Positions 43,520 to 55,873 of a stretch of 64,000 nt of DNA are shown in pieces (position 1 is the stretch's first letter; each line of letters starts with the position of its first letter). A model generated the notes under the pieces. It saw only the letters and a list, made by a program, of their open reading frames with translations, was not told where the DNA came from and did no database searches. Source of the DNA: Liolophura sinensis. Taxonomy: Eukaryota; Mollusca; Polyplacophora; Chitonida; Chitonidae. Made by a program: the position numbers and the translations under genes. The stretch spans positions 2,234,001 to 2,298,000 of the forward strand of contig NC_088301.1 in NCBI RefSeq assembly GCF_032854445.1. Reading direction: 5' to 3'.

Positions 43520-46296
43520 TGGCCTTCAAATAATTGATGACAACATCGCCAGCGATGTTGTCAAACAAATTATATATAGAGTCGACCGTGTAAAATCTCT
43601 GCCGAACGTGGGCAAATCTACACAGTCAACCAAGATATGTTTTGATGCCATATTGGGCATCGCATCCAACGCACTCGGAAGCACTGCTCCCATCTAGTAT
43701 GAAATTGTGCGTTAGACGAGAATGCCCAACACGACACCTTGTCAAGACTACTTGGTCTGTACGAGAATATTGAAGAAGAGGGTGGAAGACGAAATGAAGA
43801 GACTCGCTGCTCCTTGACAGCCGCAGTCGCAACCCTGTCCCCATCCTTCGACCCGTCAGTATGTATAAATTTATAATCCATATAATTAGCTTTAGTTTCG
43901 GCAAAAAACTGCTGAATTATAAGAGGATTTATATTCGATTTATTATATTTACGAAGGTCAAATATTAGTTTAGGTTGAGGGAGAAGTCATGGAGGAACTG
44001 GAAACCGGAGCTATGTCCTCCAGGTTAATGTTAGCTCCCACAATATGGTCCCGTATACAAAGACCGAACGAAGGGATCTTGTTAGGGCATTTAGTATATT
44101 TGTCTACATATAATGGATTGAAAACACAGTCGCAGGCAGGCTTTGTTGGATGAGCTTTAAGCTTTGTAGCATATTGAAGGCTAAGTTTAATACGTCGGTT
44201 ATATAAAGAAGGTTCATTAGCCCCCACGTATAAACTTTCTACGGGGGGGGGGGGGGGGGTCTAAAAGCACCAAGGCTGAGCCTCAAACCTTGATGATGGA
44301 CAGGATCCAACATTTTAATATACGACTTCCTAGCGGAACCGTAAATGATAGATCCATAGTCCAATTTAGACCCCACCAGAGAACGATATAAATTAAGTAA
44401 AACTGATCGGTCAGCACCCCAGTCGGTGCTAGACACGACCTTAATTATATCAAGAGCTTTTGTACATTTAGCTTTAAGCATTTTTATATGAGGTATAAAC
44501 GATAGTTTACTATTAAATATTATACGTAACATAAATATAGGTAGTCAACCTTTAAGACCCATATCCCTGAGGTCTTCCAAAATACCATATTTCCATGTGA
44601 TGTCGTAGGCCTTTTCAAGGTCAAAAAATATGGACACCACATGTTCATTATTAACAAAACAAGGTGATCTAAAGTAGACCAACATTGATGAAAACCACAT
44701 TGAATATTAGATAAAAGCTTGTAAAGATACAAGTCTATCATTAATCATCCGTTCCATAGTCTTACAAACACAGCTGGTAAGAGCTATGGGACGGTAATTA
44801 TTTGGATCAGTATGATCCTTACCCGGTTTGGGAACCGGGATAATATACGCCTCCCTCCACGACGATGGAAAATTACCAGTTATCCAAATATCATTAAGCA
44901 AGTCCCAGAGAGTCTCCAGTGGCTCAGGTGGTAAATGATTCAAAAACTTAAAATATACGTTATCAGGACCACAAGCAGTATCGTGGGCCTTTTTTAATGC
45001 AGTTTTAAGTTCCTCGATATTAAAAGGACAATTATAATCTTCTAAATTTTTAGAAGAAAAGTGCAATTTGACTTTCTCCTTCTGGTTTTTAATATGTTGG
45101 AATTTTTTAGTATAGTTCTCAGAAGAAGATTTTTTTTTCAAATTGTCAGCTAATTTATTGGCTATATCAGATGGAGAGGTTAATATAATTATCCCCACCT
45201 TTCAAATGCTGGAGTTTTGCTTTATTTTTTTTGCCCTTAAGTTTCTGAACCATGCTCCAGGCCTTACGCATGGGTGTTTTTGACGTAATGCTCGAAACAA
45301 AGTTCCACCAACAAGATCGTCTCTTGGACTTGAGTAATCGACGAGCTTTAGGTCTAAAATACGAGCCTGGTTTAAGTTATTATCAGTAGGACAATGATTA
45401 AATCTACGTTCAGCCTTTTTACAGTCCTTTATGGCTTTGCGACAGTCATTGTCGTACCAGGGTTTACTTTTAGATTTTGGATTCCTCGAGGTCTTAGGTA
45501 TAGTTCTATCGGCGGCTGGTAATACAAGCTCGTTAAATTTTAACATAGGATCATCTGCTGCTTTGAGAGTCTCTGGAGAGATATCAGCCTCACAGAACAT
45601 CTCAAATGCGATCCAGACTGCTTTATCGAATTTCCACCTAGCTACACGTTCTAAAGAATTAGAAGTGATATGTTCTAGGAATATAGGAAAATGATCACTA
45701 CCACAAAGATCGTCATGCACCTTGAAGTGATGGATCTGAGATAGTGAGATCGCCAGCAGAATAAGCGCCATTACCCGGATGTAAATAGGCATTAGAACCA
45801 CCATTGAAATAACACAGTTCCTCCTTCGATAAAAAATCTTCCATTATCTTGCCCTTATTATTAATGTTATTACTGCCCCATAGGGTGTTATGGGAATTAA
45901 AATCTCCCATAAGTATAAAAGGTTTAGGTAATTGTTCTTTTAGATTATGTAACTGCAAAGCTGACAAAGAAATGTTCGGGGGAATATACACAAAAGATAA
46001 TGTGATTGTTTCGGGCAATGAAACACGAACATCCACAGCCTGAAGTTCTGTATCCAGAGCAACAGGGCTGTGAATAACATTGTTATTGACGAAGATAAAA
46101 GAGCCGCCTGCAGCTCGATCTTCATTTGAATAAGTGCTGTATAAGGAATAATTTTTAAGGGCTACTGTATCTTTGTCAGAGTTTCCTGAAGACACAGGGC
46201 AATAGGATTAACTGATTGAACTAACTGTGTTATTTCAATAAAATTTACCTTAAGACCTCGGCAATTCCATTGTATAATTTTGTCTAAATAAGACAT
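43520..46296 (-). pseudogene. Family A copy A14, ORF2 with internal deletions
   Basis: Begins MSYLDKIIQWNCRGL at 46296 (TAATG overlap with ORF1). The endonuclease has intact MGDFNSHNTLWGS (near 45890-45920) and GSDHFPI (near 45690), but LQETH is lost to a deletion at 46180-46195. RT fingers (44707-45198, HDTACGPDN and YRPIALTSCVCKT) are well kept, and motif A survives in part (FFDLEKAYD near 44600-44630). A deletion at about 44530 removes motifs B and C. An oligo-G run (44244-44261) shifts the thumb. RNase H lacks its central catalytic part: the frame jumps at about 43770 from the C-terminal region to the SSSIFS segment. The copy is inactive. Confidence 0.85.
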
Positions 46297-47652
46297 TATG
46301 GAGGGAGACGTATAGGAGATGTGTCTTTATGTTTTGACCGAGGACGACCCTTCCTTGGAGATCGGCTGGAAGATCTCCCTGGTGCAGGTGATGTATCCAT
46401 CACATCCGCATCCGATGTTGTAGGACCAACGTCCTCCAACGATCCAAACCTATTAAAAATTTGGACAGGGTCCCTAGGGGCCTTAGAGGAACGCTCTGTG
46501 GGACCGCTAGGTTTACTATTATCACTATTATTTTTATTTCCAAATTTGGTTTTGGCATATTTGTTTTTGAATTGGTTAATTTCGGGTTTATCAGTTTGTT
46601 GTTTATTATTGACTGGTTTTATTTGCTGTTCTGCAGTGGTCTGTGTTGAGCAGGAAATATGCGCAGGTTGAGCAGCAGGTTGTAAAGATGTGGAGCCAGG
46701 TTTGTCGTTTCCAATGGGGAATGTTAATGAAGTTTGAGTTCCAACTTGACCACATTGACAAACGAAGATTGCAGTGAAGTGTTAGATAGGGAGGCCAATT
46801 TGCGGGCCTCCTAATAAGAGATATTATTTTTAGTTTTTAGATTTATTATTTGCTTTTCTTTAATAAAAAAGCGGATAGTCCTTGGAGGAGGCCATGTGAA
46901 CTCCACTGCAATTACAACACTTAACTGTACTGCTGAAGTCGAAACCATCATGACCCTCACTGCCGCACCTAAAACAAACCATATTATTTTTACATTGGCC
47001 CTTTTTTTTGGCAAGTATTGGCCCAAATTTTTGGCAAGTAAAGCAGCGTGTAGGGTTGGGAATGTATAAATCTACCCTAACCCTATACGGCCCAATGTAG
47101 ATACACGACGGAATCGAGGTTGTGTTAAAGGTCAAAACATATGTATTAAGTTTAATGATGTTGCCAGAATTCTTCATAGTGAAGCGTTTAACTCTGGCAA
47201 CACCCTGTGATTTCAGTTCTGCGCATATTTCCTCTTCAGACAAGTCAATAATATCACCATCCAGATCACGAATTATTCCCTGAAAGCTGTTCAGGGAATT
47301 CTGCGGGGATGCGAAAACAGGTATATCAGCAATTTTATTTAATGATAATAAATTTTTTGATTGTTGCTTCCGGAACATTCAATGAGAATGTCCACGGATC
47401 TTAATTTTTAACAGTTTTTAATTTTCCAGCTGTGCCCTGGAGAGCCCTTTTCAATACAAAAGTGTGAATTTTAGAGGCCGGCTTTTTTTCACTCTTAGTC
47501 GAGAGAACTATAAAAGCCGGCCAGCTGTCCTGTCCATTATCAAGAGAGTCTGTGAAAACTTCTAACTTCCTCTTTTTATCAGCAAATGATGAAGACGGCT
47601 GAGAGGAAGATCTATTAGGTATAACTGAAGTTGAAATTTGAAATGAGGCCAT
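46292..47652 (-). pseudogene. Family A copy A14, ORF1 (type 1)
   Basis: Starts MASFQISTSVIPNRSSS at 47652 with DKKRKLEVFTDSLDN. The run 46860-47378 covers KQQSKNLLSLNKIADIPVF, the IIDLSEEEICAELK helix and IGPYRVRVDLYIPNPTRC. The first knuckle is split by a duplicated TTTTGGCAAGTA-type string (CFTCQKFGPILAKKKGQC), the second has its last Cys changed to Phe, and the third ends DY instead of DC. The tail is near 46310-46500. Its leader is type 2 although the protein is type 1. Confidence 0.8.
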
Positions 47653-48257
47653 TGTTTACTTTTTTAATTTCGCCTTACGTGTCCCCCACCCGCCACGGAG
47701 TGCGAACAAGGGCGAATTCTACCGCTGCGAATGACCAGCAGAGAATAAAAACAGGGAATCCACGCAAGGTATACTCGAACAGATTGAGTTCTACCAAAAG
47801 GTTCAATTCAATCTACTCGATTGACCCATTAGCCACGCCTTCTGCATTGACTCCAAAGGAAGTGCATCTGAAGAAGAGCCAACTTGACATCTCAGTAAGA
47901 CAAAGAATAACAAACGGGATCCAGTGTAGGACTTGACGTGACCAGCTGATTCATCGGACCGGGCCCATCCAAACTCCCGTCTCTCTTCAAGTAAGGGCCA
48001 ACGTGACGTGTTGGACGTGAGGATCTCCGAGGACCAACACACCCTTAGCCACGTGGATCTCGTCCTCGGAGATTACGTCTGGCAACAAACGGCAAACAGG
48101 TCGCTTCCCGGTTGCCTCTCACACAACCGGGAAGATGTGCACCTATTATATTCACCGGGCTCACAGAGGAGAGCTCTAGGTTAGTCGCCTTTTACGACAA
48201 GCTTGCCTAGAGGGTTGAGGTCCTATTCTTATCACCCCGGAAACCTCACTGTCGAAA
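47653..48257 (-). promoter_or_regulatory. Type-2 5'UTR on copy A14
   Basis: This complete leader carries the type-2 distal half (CCAGCAGAGAATAAAAACAGG near 47728, and AACTTGACATCTCAGTAAGAC near 47880) and the shared hairpins (CCCGGTTG near 48105-48135; GTCG/CGAC near 48180-48200). It joins a type-1 ORF1, so promoter and coding parts have different origins. Confidence 0.75.
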
Positions 48258-48688
48258 GTTGTAAGGAAACCCACTGTTTCTGTGGGGGTCCAAACAACTT
48301 TTATTTGGCCCATTGACAAAGAACAGCCACAGAAACTGGTTGTGAAACCCTTGGGTGACACGACCAGTTCATCAGCACAAACTGATTCAAACTTTCGTGA
48401 AAAACAGAATTCTCCTGCAGTATCCGAAAACACATTTTATGTGTTTTAATAAATCAGATAAAAATCATAACAAGGAGAAACCTAGTGCCTCCTTGGAGCT
48501 TCCCTCTAAGGCCACTAGGGACCCAATCCAAACTTACAATAAGTTTGGATCGTTGGAGGACGTTGATCCTTCAACTTCATGTGCAGACCTGATGGATATA
48601 TCATCTGCACCAGGGAGCTCTCCTAACAGATCTCCCAAAAAGGGTCGTTCGGTCCAGACATAAATCTCCAATACGTTTTCCTCCATAA
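48258..48688 (+). pseudogene. Family A copy A13, ORF1 part 2
   Basis: Resumes after the second GTTGTAAGG copy with KPTVSVGVQTTF-like sequence, then SSAQTDSNFREKQNSP and the RSPKKGR tail (48600-48650). A frameshift after the tail truncates it. In the parental frame its TAA shares one base with the ORF2 ATG (TAATG, 48686-48690). Confidence 0.75.
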
Positions 48689-51600
48689 TGTCTTCCTTAG
48701 ACAAAATTATATTGTGGAATTGTCGAGGTCTTAAGGTAAATTTTATTGAAATAACACAGCTAGTTCAATCTTTAAATTCACTTTCCCTGTGTCTTCAAGA
48801 AAGTCACCTGAAGAAATCTGAAAAAGAGAAATTCTGTTTTAAAAAATACAGCACTTATTCTGGTGAGGAAGAGCGAGCTTGTGGCGGCTCTTCTATTTTC
48901 GTCAATAATAATATAATTCACAGCCCTGTTGATCTCGTTACTGAGCTTCAGGTTGTAACTGTCCATGTTTCTTTACCGGAAACAGTTACATTATGTTCGC
49001 TATATATTCCTCCTCATTCTTCTTTGTCCGTCTCTGAATTACATAACTTGACCAAACAGCTGCCATCCCCTTTCATAATTATGGGGGGGTTTAATACCCA
49101 TAACTCCTGATGGGGTAGTAATAATATAAATAATAAAGGCAAAATATTGGAAGATTTTTTATCGAAAGATGAACTGTGTTATTTCAATGATGGTTCCAAT
49201 ACCTATGTACATCCAGGTAATAGTTCATATTCTGCTATCGATGTCACCATCACGGATCCATCACTTCGCCCTGATTTTTCTTGGAAGGTGCATGACGATC
49301 TCTGTGGTAGTGACCATTTTCCTATTGTCCTGGAGCATCTCACTTCTAATTCTCTAGAACGTGTAGCCAGGTGGAAATTTGATGAAGGAGATTGGGTGGC
49401 ATTTGAGATGTTCTGTGAGGCTGATATCACCCCCAGAGATAATGACTGTCGCAAAGCTTTAAAGGATTGTAAAAAGCCGTGCACAGATTGAATTATTGTC
49501 CTAATAATAACAACTTAAACCAGGTTCGTGTATTGGGAGCTAAAGCTCGTGGATTACTCAAGTATAAGTGTCCGACATTCATATACCATTCGTAGTCCGT
49601 AAAATGCGTTCCAAGACGATAATCGCAAGGTCCATTTCCAAAACAACGCTTAACACTAACTCCCAAAGACAAAGGTATGTAAGAAATTACACAAATAAGA
49701 CATAAAGCCGGTAACACACAAGAGAGAAGCGGTCATCAGTTTTCAATGAGGCCGGGCAGACAATGAATCTTGCCGGCAAGTTCAAGAGAAGATCATCTTG
49801 GCGAAATTTTGTCTCCGGCATTACGTCAAAAACACCCATGCGTAAGGTCTGGAACATGGTTCAGAAAATTAAGACCAAAAAAATAAAGCCAAAATTCAGC
49901 ATTTAAGAAGTGGAGACACCTTATTAACATCTCCGTCTGATATATCCAATAAACTAGCCGAAACAATATCTCAGAAATCTTCTGCAGAAAATTACACTTC
50001 TGATTTTCAGCATATTAAAAAACAAAAGGAGAAAATAAAATTACCCTTTTCTTCTAATAATGTGGAAGATTATAATCAGCCGTTTTCGATTGAGGAGCCG
50101 AAAACTTCATTGAAAAAGGCACATGATACTGCATGCGGCCCAGAAAATATGTATTTTCTGAACCATTTACCGTCTGAGCCACTTGAGACTTTCTTGGACT
50201 TGCTTAATGATATTTGGATAACTGGTAATTTTCCACCGTCATGGAGGGAGGCGTGTATTATCCCAGTTCCTAAACTGGGTAAGGATCATACCGAGCCAAA
50301 TAATTACCGTCTCATAGCTCTTACCAACTGTGTCTGTAAGACTATGGAACGGATGATAAACGATAGACTTCTTTGGTTTCTTAAAGCCAACAAGCTTTTA
50401 TCTAATATTCAATGTGGTTTTCGTCAAGGTCGATCTACTTTAGATCACCTTGTTCGGTTTGAAACTTTTATTCGAAATGGTTTTGATCAATAATGAACAT
50501 GTGGTGTCCATATTTTTCGACCTTGAAAAGGCCGACGACACCACATGGAAATATGGTATTTTGGAAGACCTTTTACAGATGGGATTGAAAGGACGCTTGG
50601 CTTTATTTATATCTCAATTTTTGTATTCCGTAACAAACGGAAATTTCACCCAGACCCTGAACGTAAGTTTTATGGTGACCCAGTGAAAATTGTTGGAGAA
50701 AAAAAATGTTTAGGGGTTATGATTGATACGAAATTACCTTTTATACTTCATATTAAAATGCTTAAAGCTAAATGGACGAAGGCTCTCGATATAATTAAGG
50801 TCGTGCCTAGCACCGATTGAGGTCCTGACCGATCTGTTTTACCCAATTTATATCTTTCTCTTGTGAGATCTAAATTGGATTATGGATCCATCATATACGG
50901 TTCCGCTAGGAAGTCGTATATTAAAATGTTGGATCCGGTTCATCAAGGTTTAAGGCTCAGTCTTGGTGCTTTTAGAACCTCACCGGTAGAGAGTTTGTAC
51001 GTAGAGGCTAACGTGCCTTCTATACTTCACAGGCGTATAAAACTGATCCTTCAATATGCTACTAGGCTTCAAGCTCATCCAACAAACCCTGCCTACGACT
51101 GTGTTTACTATCCATTATATGTAGATAAATATACTAAATGTCTAAACAAGATCCCTTCCGTACCGTACTGTGGAAGCCAACATTAAACATGGGGACATAG
51201 CTCCGGTTTCTTTTCCGGAGTCGCCTCCATGGCTTCTGCCACAACCTAAATTGATATTTGATCTATGTAAACATAATAAATCAAATACAAATCCTCTTAT
51301 AATTCAGCAAGGGTTTGCTGAAATTAGGGCTAAATATTCAGATTATAAATTTATATATACTGATGGGTAAAGGATAAGGACAGGGTTGCAAGTGCAGCTG
51401 TCTTAGAGCAGCGAGTTGCTTCTCAATGTCTTCCATCCTCGTCCTCAATCTTTTCGGCAAAGGCGATCATATGTTTCTTTTGAGCATGCCCAGAGGGCAG
51501 TGATATGCATCGACTGGCTTTCTGGCCTTTTGGCAATTAGGAACAATAAATTTAAAATTGTTGATCTTCGAAATATTAGCCATACATAGAAAACAAATTA

Positions 51601-52090
51601 AAAGAGGTACATATTCTACTGGATACCAAGTCATACTGGTATCCATGAAAACACAGTCAGTCGTAGACAGGGAGGCAAAAACTGCCCTTACTTAACCTTT
51701 GTCAAAACCTAAAATACCTTACAATGATTTTAAGTCTAATATTCGTCGCCTTTGGCAGGGTGATTGGGGTCTGCAGATTTACAATAAACTGCATGCCATT
51801 CATGCGGTCATTGGGTAAAAAAAATTTATACTAGCGAAAAGTCTCGTTGAGACCTAGTAGTTTTAACAAGATGTTGTATTATTTATTCTCATCTAACAAT
51901 TTTATACTAGATGGGAGCAGTGCTCCCGAGTGTGTTGGATGTGATGCCCAATATGGCATTAAACATATCTAACTTGACTGTGTAGGCTTTGCCCATGTTC
52001 GGGAGAGATTCTACAGTCAACTCTCTGTATGATTTATTTGACAGCATTGCTGGCGATGTTGTCAAATTATTTGAGGGCCATTGGTCTGTA
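48688..52090 (+). pseudogene. Family A copy A13, ORF2, broken
   Basis: MSSLDKIILWNCRGLKVNFI opens a 141-codon run (48688-49110). The endonuclease has LQESH and GGFNTHN (Asp to Gly), with GSDHFPIV near 49300-49325. The linker is split by X3 (49569-49775). RT fingers are open at 50062-50493 (HDTACGPEN, NNYRLIALTNC, RQGRSTLDHLV). Motif A FFDLEKADDTT is near 50510-50545. A deletion near 50620 removes motifs B and C. The thumb is at 50863-51186. RNase H (51345-51990) starts with YTDG and continues with stops. It ends in the CVGCDAQYGIK region near 51930. Confidence 0.8.
49569..49775 (-). mobile_element. Repeat X, copy X3, 5'-truncated
   Basis: Reverse copy of the 3' 207 bases of repeat X, inserted in A13 ORF2. 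It is flanked by similar 10-mers (CAAGTATAAG and CAAGTTCAAG) where an intact copy has CAAGTCCAAG. The frame with LPALCLICVISYIPLSLG, then VKRCFGNGPCDYRLG and DYEWYMN, is open on the minus strand. 5' truncation plus a duplication points to retroposition. Confidence 0.75.
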
Positions 52091-52372
52091 TCATAAAATA
52101 TAACTTGAAATGTCAAAAATATTTACAGATAAAAAGTTATATACATATAGATTTCAAGATGTACTATTTTTAAGAAATGTTTGTTTTGGAGTCTTAACTG
52201 TTTTGGGTTTTTTCTTATCTGATTTTACAGATGTCTGAACTTTTTGTTTTATTTTTGATGTTCTCACTATCGTGCCGAAAACCTTAACCGTCTCGTGTTT
52301 TCACTTTGTTCTCTCCATGATATGCCTGAAATATTGCCGATGTAGCGTTAAGCCATAACCATTTGTTTATTC
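52091..52372 (+). mobile_element. Copy A13, 3'UTR and tail
   Basis: AT-rich 3'UTR ending CCTGAAATATTGCCGATGTA, GCGTTAAGCCATAACC and an imperfect CATT tail at about 52372. Bases 52373-52477 beyond it are unique sequence with no feature seen. Confidence 0.75.
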
Positions 52373-52477
52373 ATTTTCATTGTGCCAACAACATATTTAA
52401 ACACGTAAATCGCTTTTTTTGCGACAAAGAGAATATTCATACTAAAACCAAAATAGACGGTCATTTGTAAATTAATG

Positions 52478-52715
52478 AATGATTATGGCTTCACGGCACA
52501 TCGGCAATATTTAAGCCATTCCGTGAAGAATATGGTGGAAACACGAGGCGGTTGAGGTCTTTGTTGTGATCGTGAGAAGTGAAACAAAAGTGTTAGCACA
52601 TGTTTAAAATCAATTTGGAAAAGCCAAAACACGAAAACCACCATATTTTTTAAAAACAGTTTATCTAGAAAAACTGCCTATGTACACATCTTTTTATCCG
52701 TCTATCTATATATTT
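52478..52715 (-). mobile_element. Copy A15, 3'UTR left of the Tx1-like insertion
   Basis: Minus-strand family A 3' end with tail AATGAATGATTATGGC and the GGCAATATTTAAGCCAT block. It stops in TATCTATATAT where the Tx1-like 3' end begins. The remainder of A15 lies at 57843-58361. Confidence 0.75.
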
Positions 52716-53092
52716 TTTTTGGTTTTAATACACCACGGCAATCTAGGCTGTGGGAGAAATATCCAGAGGGAGGAAGCCACCTACATTCCGCCGACAAGAC
52801 CTGCTCATCGTTACATGACTAAAACGTCAAAACCGGCAGATGCTTGTGAGCTGAAGTAACGGAGAAATACAGGGTAAAAGAAAAACACATTGTTAAAACA
52901 TTTCCACAGTTTCAAAACCACATTGCCGGCCCAAATGAACGTCAGAAGCGAGTTGTGACACCAGGTTGCCTAAAAATCCGTCAACTTAACCGAGTCTGAA
53001 GTTACGTTCGAAAGAACTCAACAGGTGGGCGCGCAGGTCGCTCTTGAAGAAGACAGGCAAGACCTTGACGTGGTCGATTACGTTGGTGTGCG

Positions 53093-55873
53093 TTACCATG
53101 TAACAACGGTGCCTGCAAAAGGCGGCCACGCAGAGAGAGACCAGCTCTCAGCACGGCTCTTAAGGGGGGCCGAAACCCCCTGAAAACCGACCCGCAACAC
53201 GTCTTCCAGGTTTCCGGTCAACCTCCAACCTAGAATATCGCTAATTACCTGTTCCAACGCCCTCCACATGTACGAAACCACCGGACAGTGCCAAACCAGA
53301 TGTTCTATTGTCTCCGGTTGTCCCGAGCACAAGGGACAGTTCATGGACGTCGTCGATCCCACTCGCGCTAAGCGCCACTCGACCCCTCACTGTCTATGCC
53401 ACCGCAGCCAGACAGTCTCTTTAGCTCTGTTGTTGACCTTGGATGCCCACAGACTGTTGAAGAGCCTTTCCCACGTGGAGGGCCTCCTTCCCAATTCCAC
53501 CCATTTTTGAACGCCGGCAGGAGTTGGAGCATTTCCACTGGTTAGGATGTAGTACGACTTCTTTGAGGACAGCTTGGACACGTCATCACCATTGACACGG
53601 AACCTCGACTGATTGGTCGTGTTGGCGTCTGGCAACTGAAACCAACCTCTCTGAATGGCGTCCCGTATGTTGGCCAAATGGCGCACCCCTAAAGACTCTC
53701 TCACTGCGAAGCGAAGTCCACAATCCACCAAGGCCGACCTAACGGCTCTACTGTGTCTGAGACTCGTGCAATGCCCATTTCGGACAATTTACTTGACAAC
53801 AAAGGCTTCCTTTTCTGTCGAGGTTAAAGCCGTTTCTGTACAAAGGCTGCTTGAGCTCCTCTTGCCTGCAACGCGTCTCACTCTCTGTTCGGTGCAATTT
53901 GAAAAAAAATACCTTAAAGGTATCCTTAAACCAGTTTGAAAGGGACCGGAAAAGCGACGGCATACTCGGCAAGCGAAATACGTCCCTGCACGAAAAGGGG
54001 CGCAAGCGAGAATTTATAAACGACCTACCGACTTGAGCCCAACGCGCTGAGCTGGAAAGAAAGGACACCTTTAACGCCTTTATTGCAAACTTTACTGGCC
54101 ACTTCGACCAAACCGAGCCCACTGCATTTCTTGGAAGTCACGCACACCTTGTGGGAAACACACGGGGCCTTCCCCTCCCGGCACGTTGGTCAAGGTGCGT
54201 TCCTTATCCACTGGCAAGTCTAACACGGATGTCCTGTACAGGCTCGTCCACGGATGGAAGTTGGACACCCTTGAAATATGGCGGCTTCCAAAATTTCTGC
54301 GGACATCACGTGAAGAAGGGGCGAGAGTGGACACCCCTGCCGGACTCCACGTTCCAGGTAAATGGGATTGCCCACGAACCCGTTCACCATTACTCGACTG
54401 GCGTGATATCGGTAGATGGTCTCTATCTATCTCCTGAAGTCGCGGCCCAAGCCCATACGTTTCAGGACGTCCAGCATGGAAGGCCATTCCAGCCTATCAA
54501 AAGCCTTCAAAAGTTATCCAAGCTGATCACTGCTGCCAGGATCTCCTCAGATTCCACAATTTAGACCAGATCCCTCACAAGGAAACTTTTGGTAAAGATC
54601 AACTTGCCGGGGACAACAAGTCTGGTCGCTATGAACCACAAGTTTCATAACGGCGCAAAGTCTGCCTTATGCAGTTCATCCAGCGTCAGAAAGCCCTCGC
54701 AAAGTTGATAGGACAGGACAAAAGCTCTTTCTTTGACATGTGGTCTACACCCTCAGAAGAGAAGAGGGTCTGATAAAAGTCTCTGGTTGCCTCGAGTAAT
54801 GCTTTGGTGGGGTTTGCGCAGCCACTTTCAGGAGTTGCCAGATTCTGAATCAACTTTTCCACCACCCGAGCTTTCTATACAGAGCAGAAGTAACGCGTGG
54901 CACTCTCGCCTTCTTCTTGCCATTTGACTCGCGCTCAGATACCAACCTTGCAAGACTTTTGTTCGTTGGCCCTAAACTTTTGCTGAAGGCCCTCTTTTGC
55001 TGAAGGCAATGGCGGGAGACTTCATACCGGATTTGCCCGCTTCTCAGAACTCTCTGATACTTTTTGAACCTTTTTTTTTTGAGATAGCCAATCTGCCAGA
55101 AACTCACGCATGAGTTTTAGGAAGAGGTCGCCATGAAGCAGCGACACATTAAACTTTCAGTACCCATCACCCGTTTCCACCCAATCGGCGAAATCAAATG
55201 GCGCTGCTACCATAATGGCTACCACATGGTCCGAGAATGCAGACGGTTCGTGCCCATCACGAACCAAGCTACCTTGTAGGTCCTTGCTGCAGTAGATTCT
55301 GTATATGCGACTAACGCACGCACCCGTTGGCGCCGTCCAGGTGTACTCCGCCGCATTAGGATGGATGACACGAAAAGAATCTAAGAGAACATGGTCCCCG
55401 ATTAAGCGAGGTAACAGACACGTTCCTGCTAAACCGCGCTACGCTTCATCGGTCGAGAAATGCATCCAAAACGCAGTTAAAATCGCCGGTCATAATTACA
55501 TGTTCGCCATTATCGCTCCGAGGCAAAGAGCCAAGATTTTGGAAGAAGATCCAAGAACGCTTACAAAATTAAACTTTTCCATGAATACTCAGTCTCGACC
55601 TTGGCCCAACGGCCTTGACGGCCAGTTTCCGAGGACAGAAAGGATGTCATAATCACCATGACTCTATCGGCGCTACAGCTGGAAAAGACGGAAGAAAAAA
55701 CTTTGCGCCCCCGTATATTTTTCGAGGCGAGCTGCGTCCTAGTTATCTGTGAAATGTGTTTCCTGCAAACACGCAACGTCATCATTCAGGTCTTTAGACG
55801 TTTGACTTATCCAGTACTGCTTCCGGTCTGTCAACAAACGCTCTGCATTGAGAGTGACAACATTGATCCCCAT
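53093..55873 (-). pseudogene. Tx1/L1-like ORF2 (endonuclease, RT, zf-RVT), broken
   Basis: Starts MGINVVTLNAERL at 55873. The endonuclease has LQETHFTDN (55740-55770) and SDHVVAIM near 55220. RT motif A reads LKAFDRLEWPSML (54480-54530), followed by ETIYRYHASRVMVNGF. Motif B is GVRQGCPLSPLLHV (54320-54360). The expected YADD motif is not found and is probably deleted near 54230. The late RT/connection region has MGIARVSD, then NGDDVSKLSSKKSYYIL (53387-53731). The C-terminal zinc motif CPLCSG...HLVWHC is at 53093-53362. One in-frame stop at about 53385 separates the last two. Many frameshifts. Confidence 0.8.

Larger units (their letters stand above)
43232..48257 (-). mobile_element. Family A copy A14: complete insertion with 9-bp TSD
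   Basis: A 5,026-bp minus-strand element is inserted in A13 ORF1. The target duplication GTTGTAAGG lies at 43223-43231 and 48258-48266 and could extend to 11 bp. The element has the (AATG)n tail and 3'UTR (43232-43520), ORF2, ORF1 and a leader reaching the GTGAGGTTTCCGGGGTG terminus. Removal of the element and one repeat rejoins A13 ORF1 exactly. It defines both ends of family A. Confidence 0.95.

Noticed and set aside
54151-54564. 137-codon plus-strand ORF in the Tx1-like region
   Set aside because: The minus strand holds RT motifs A and B in this interval. The plus frame is a shadow.
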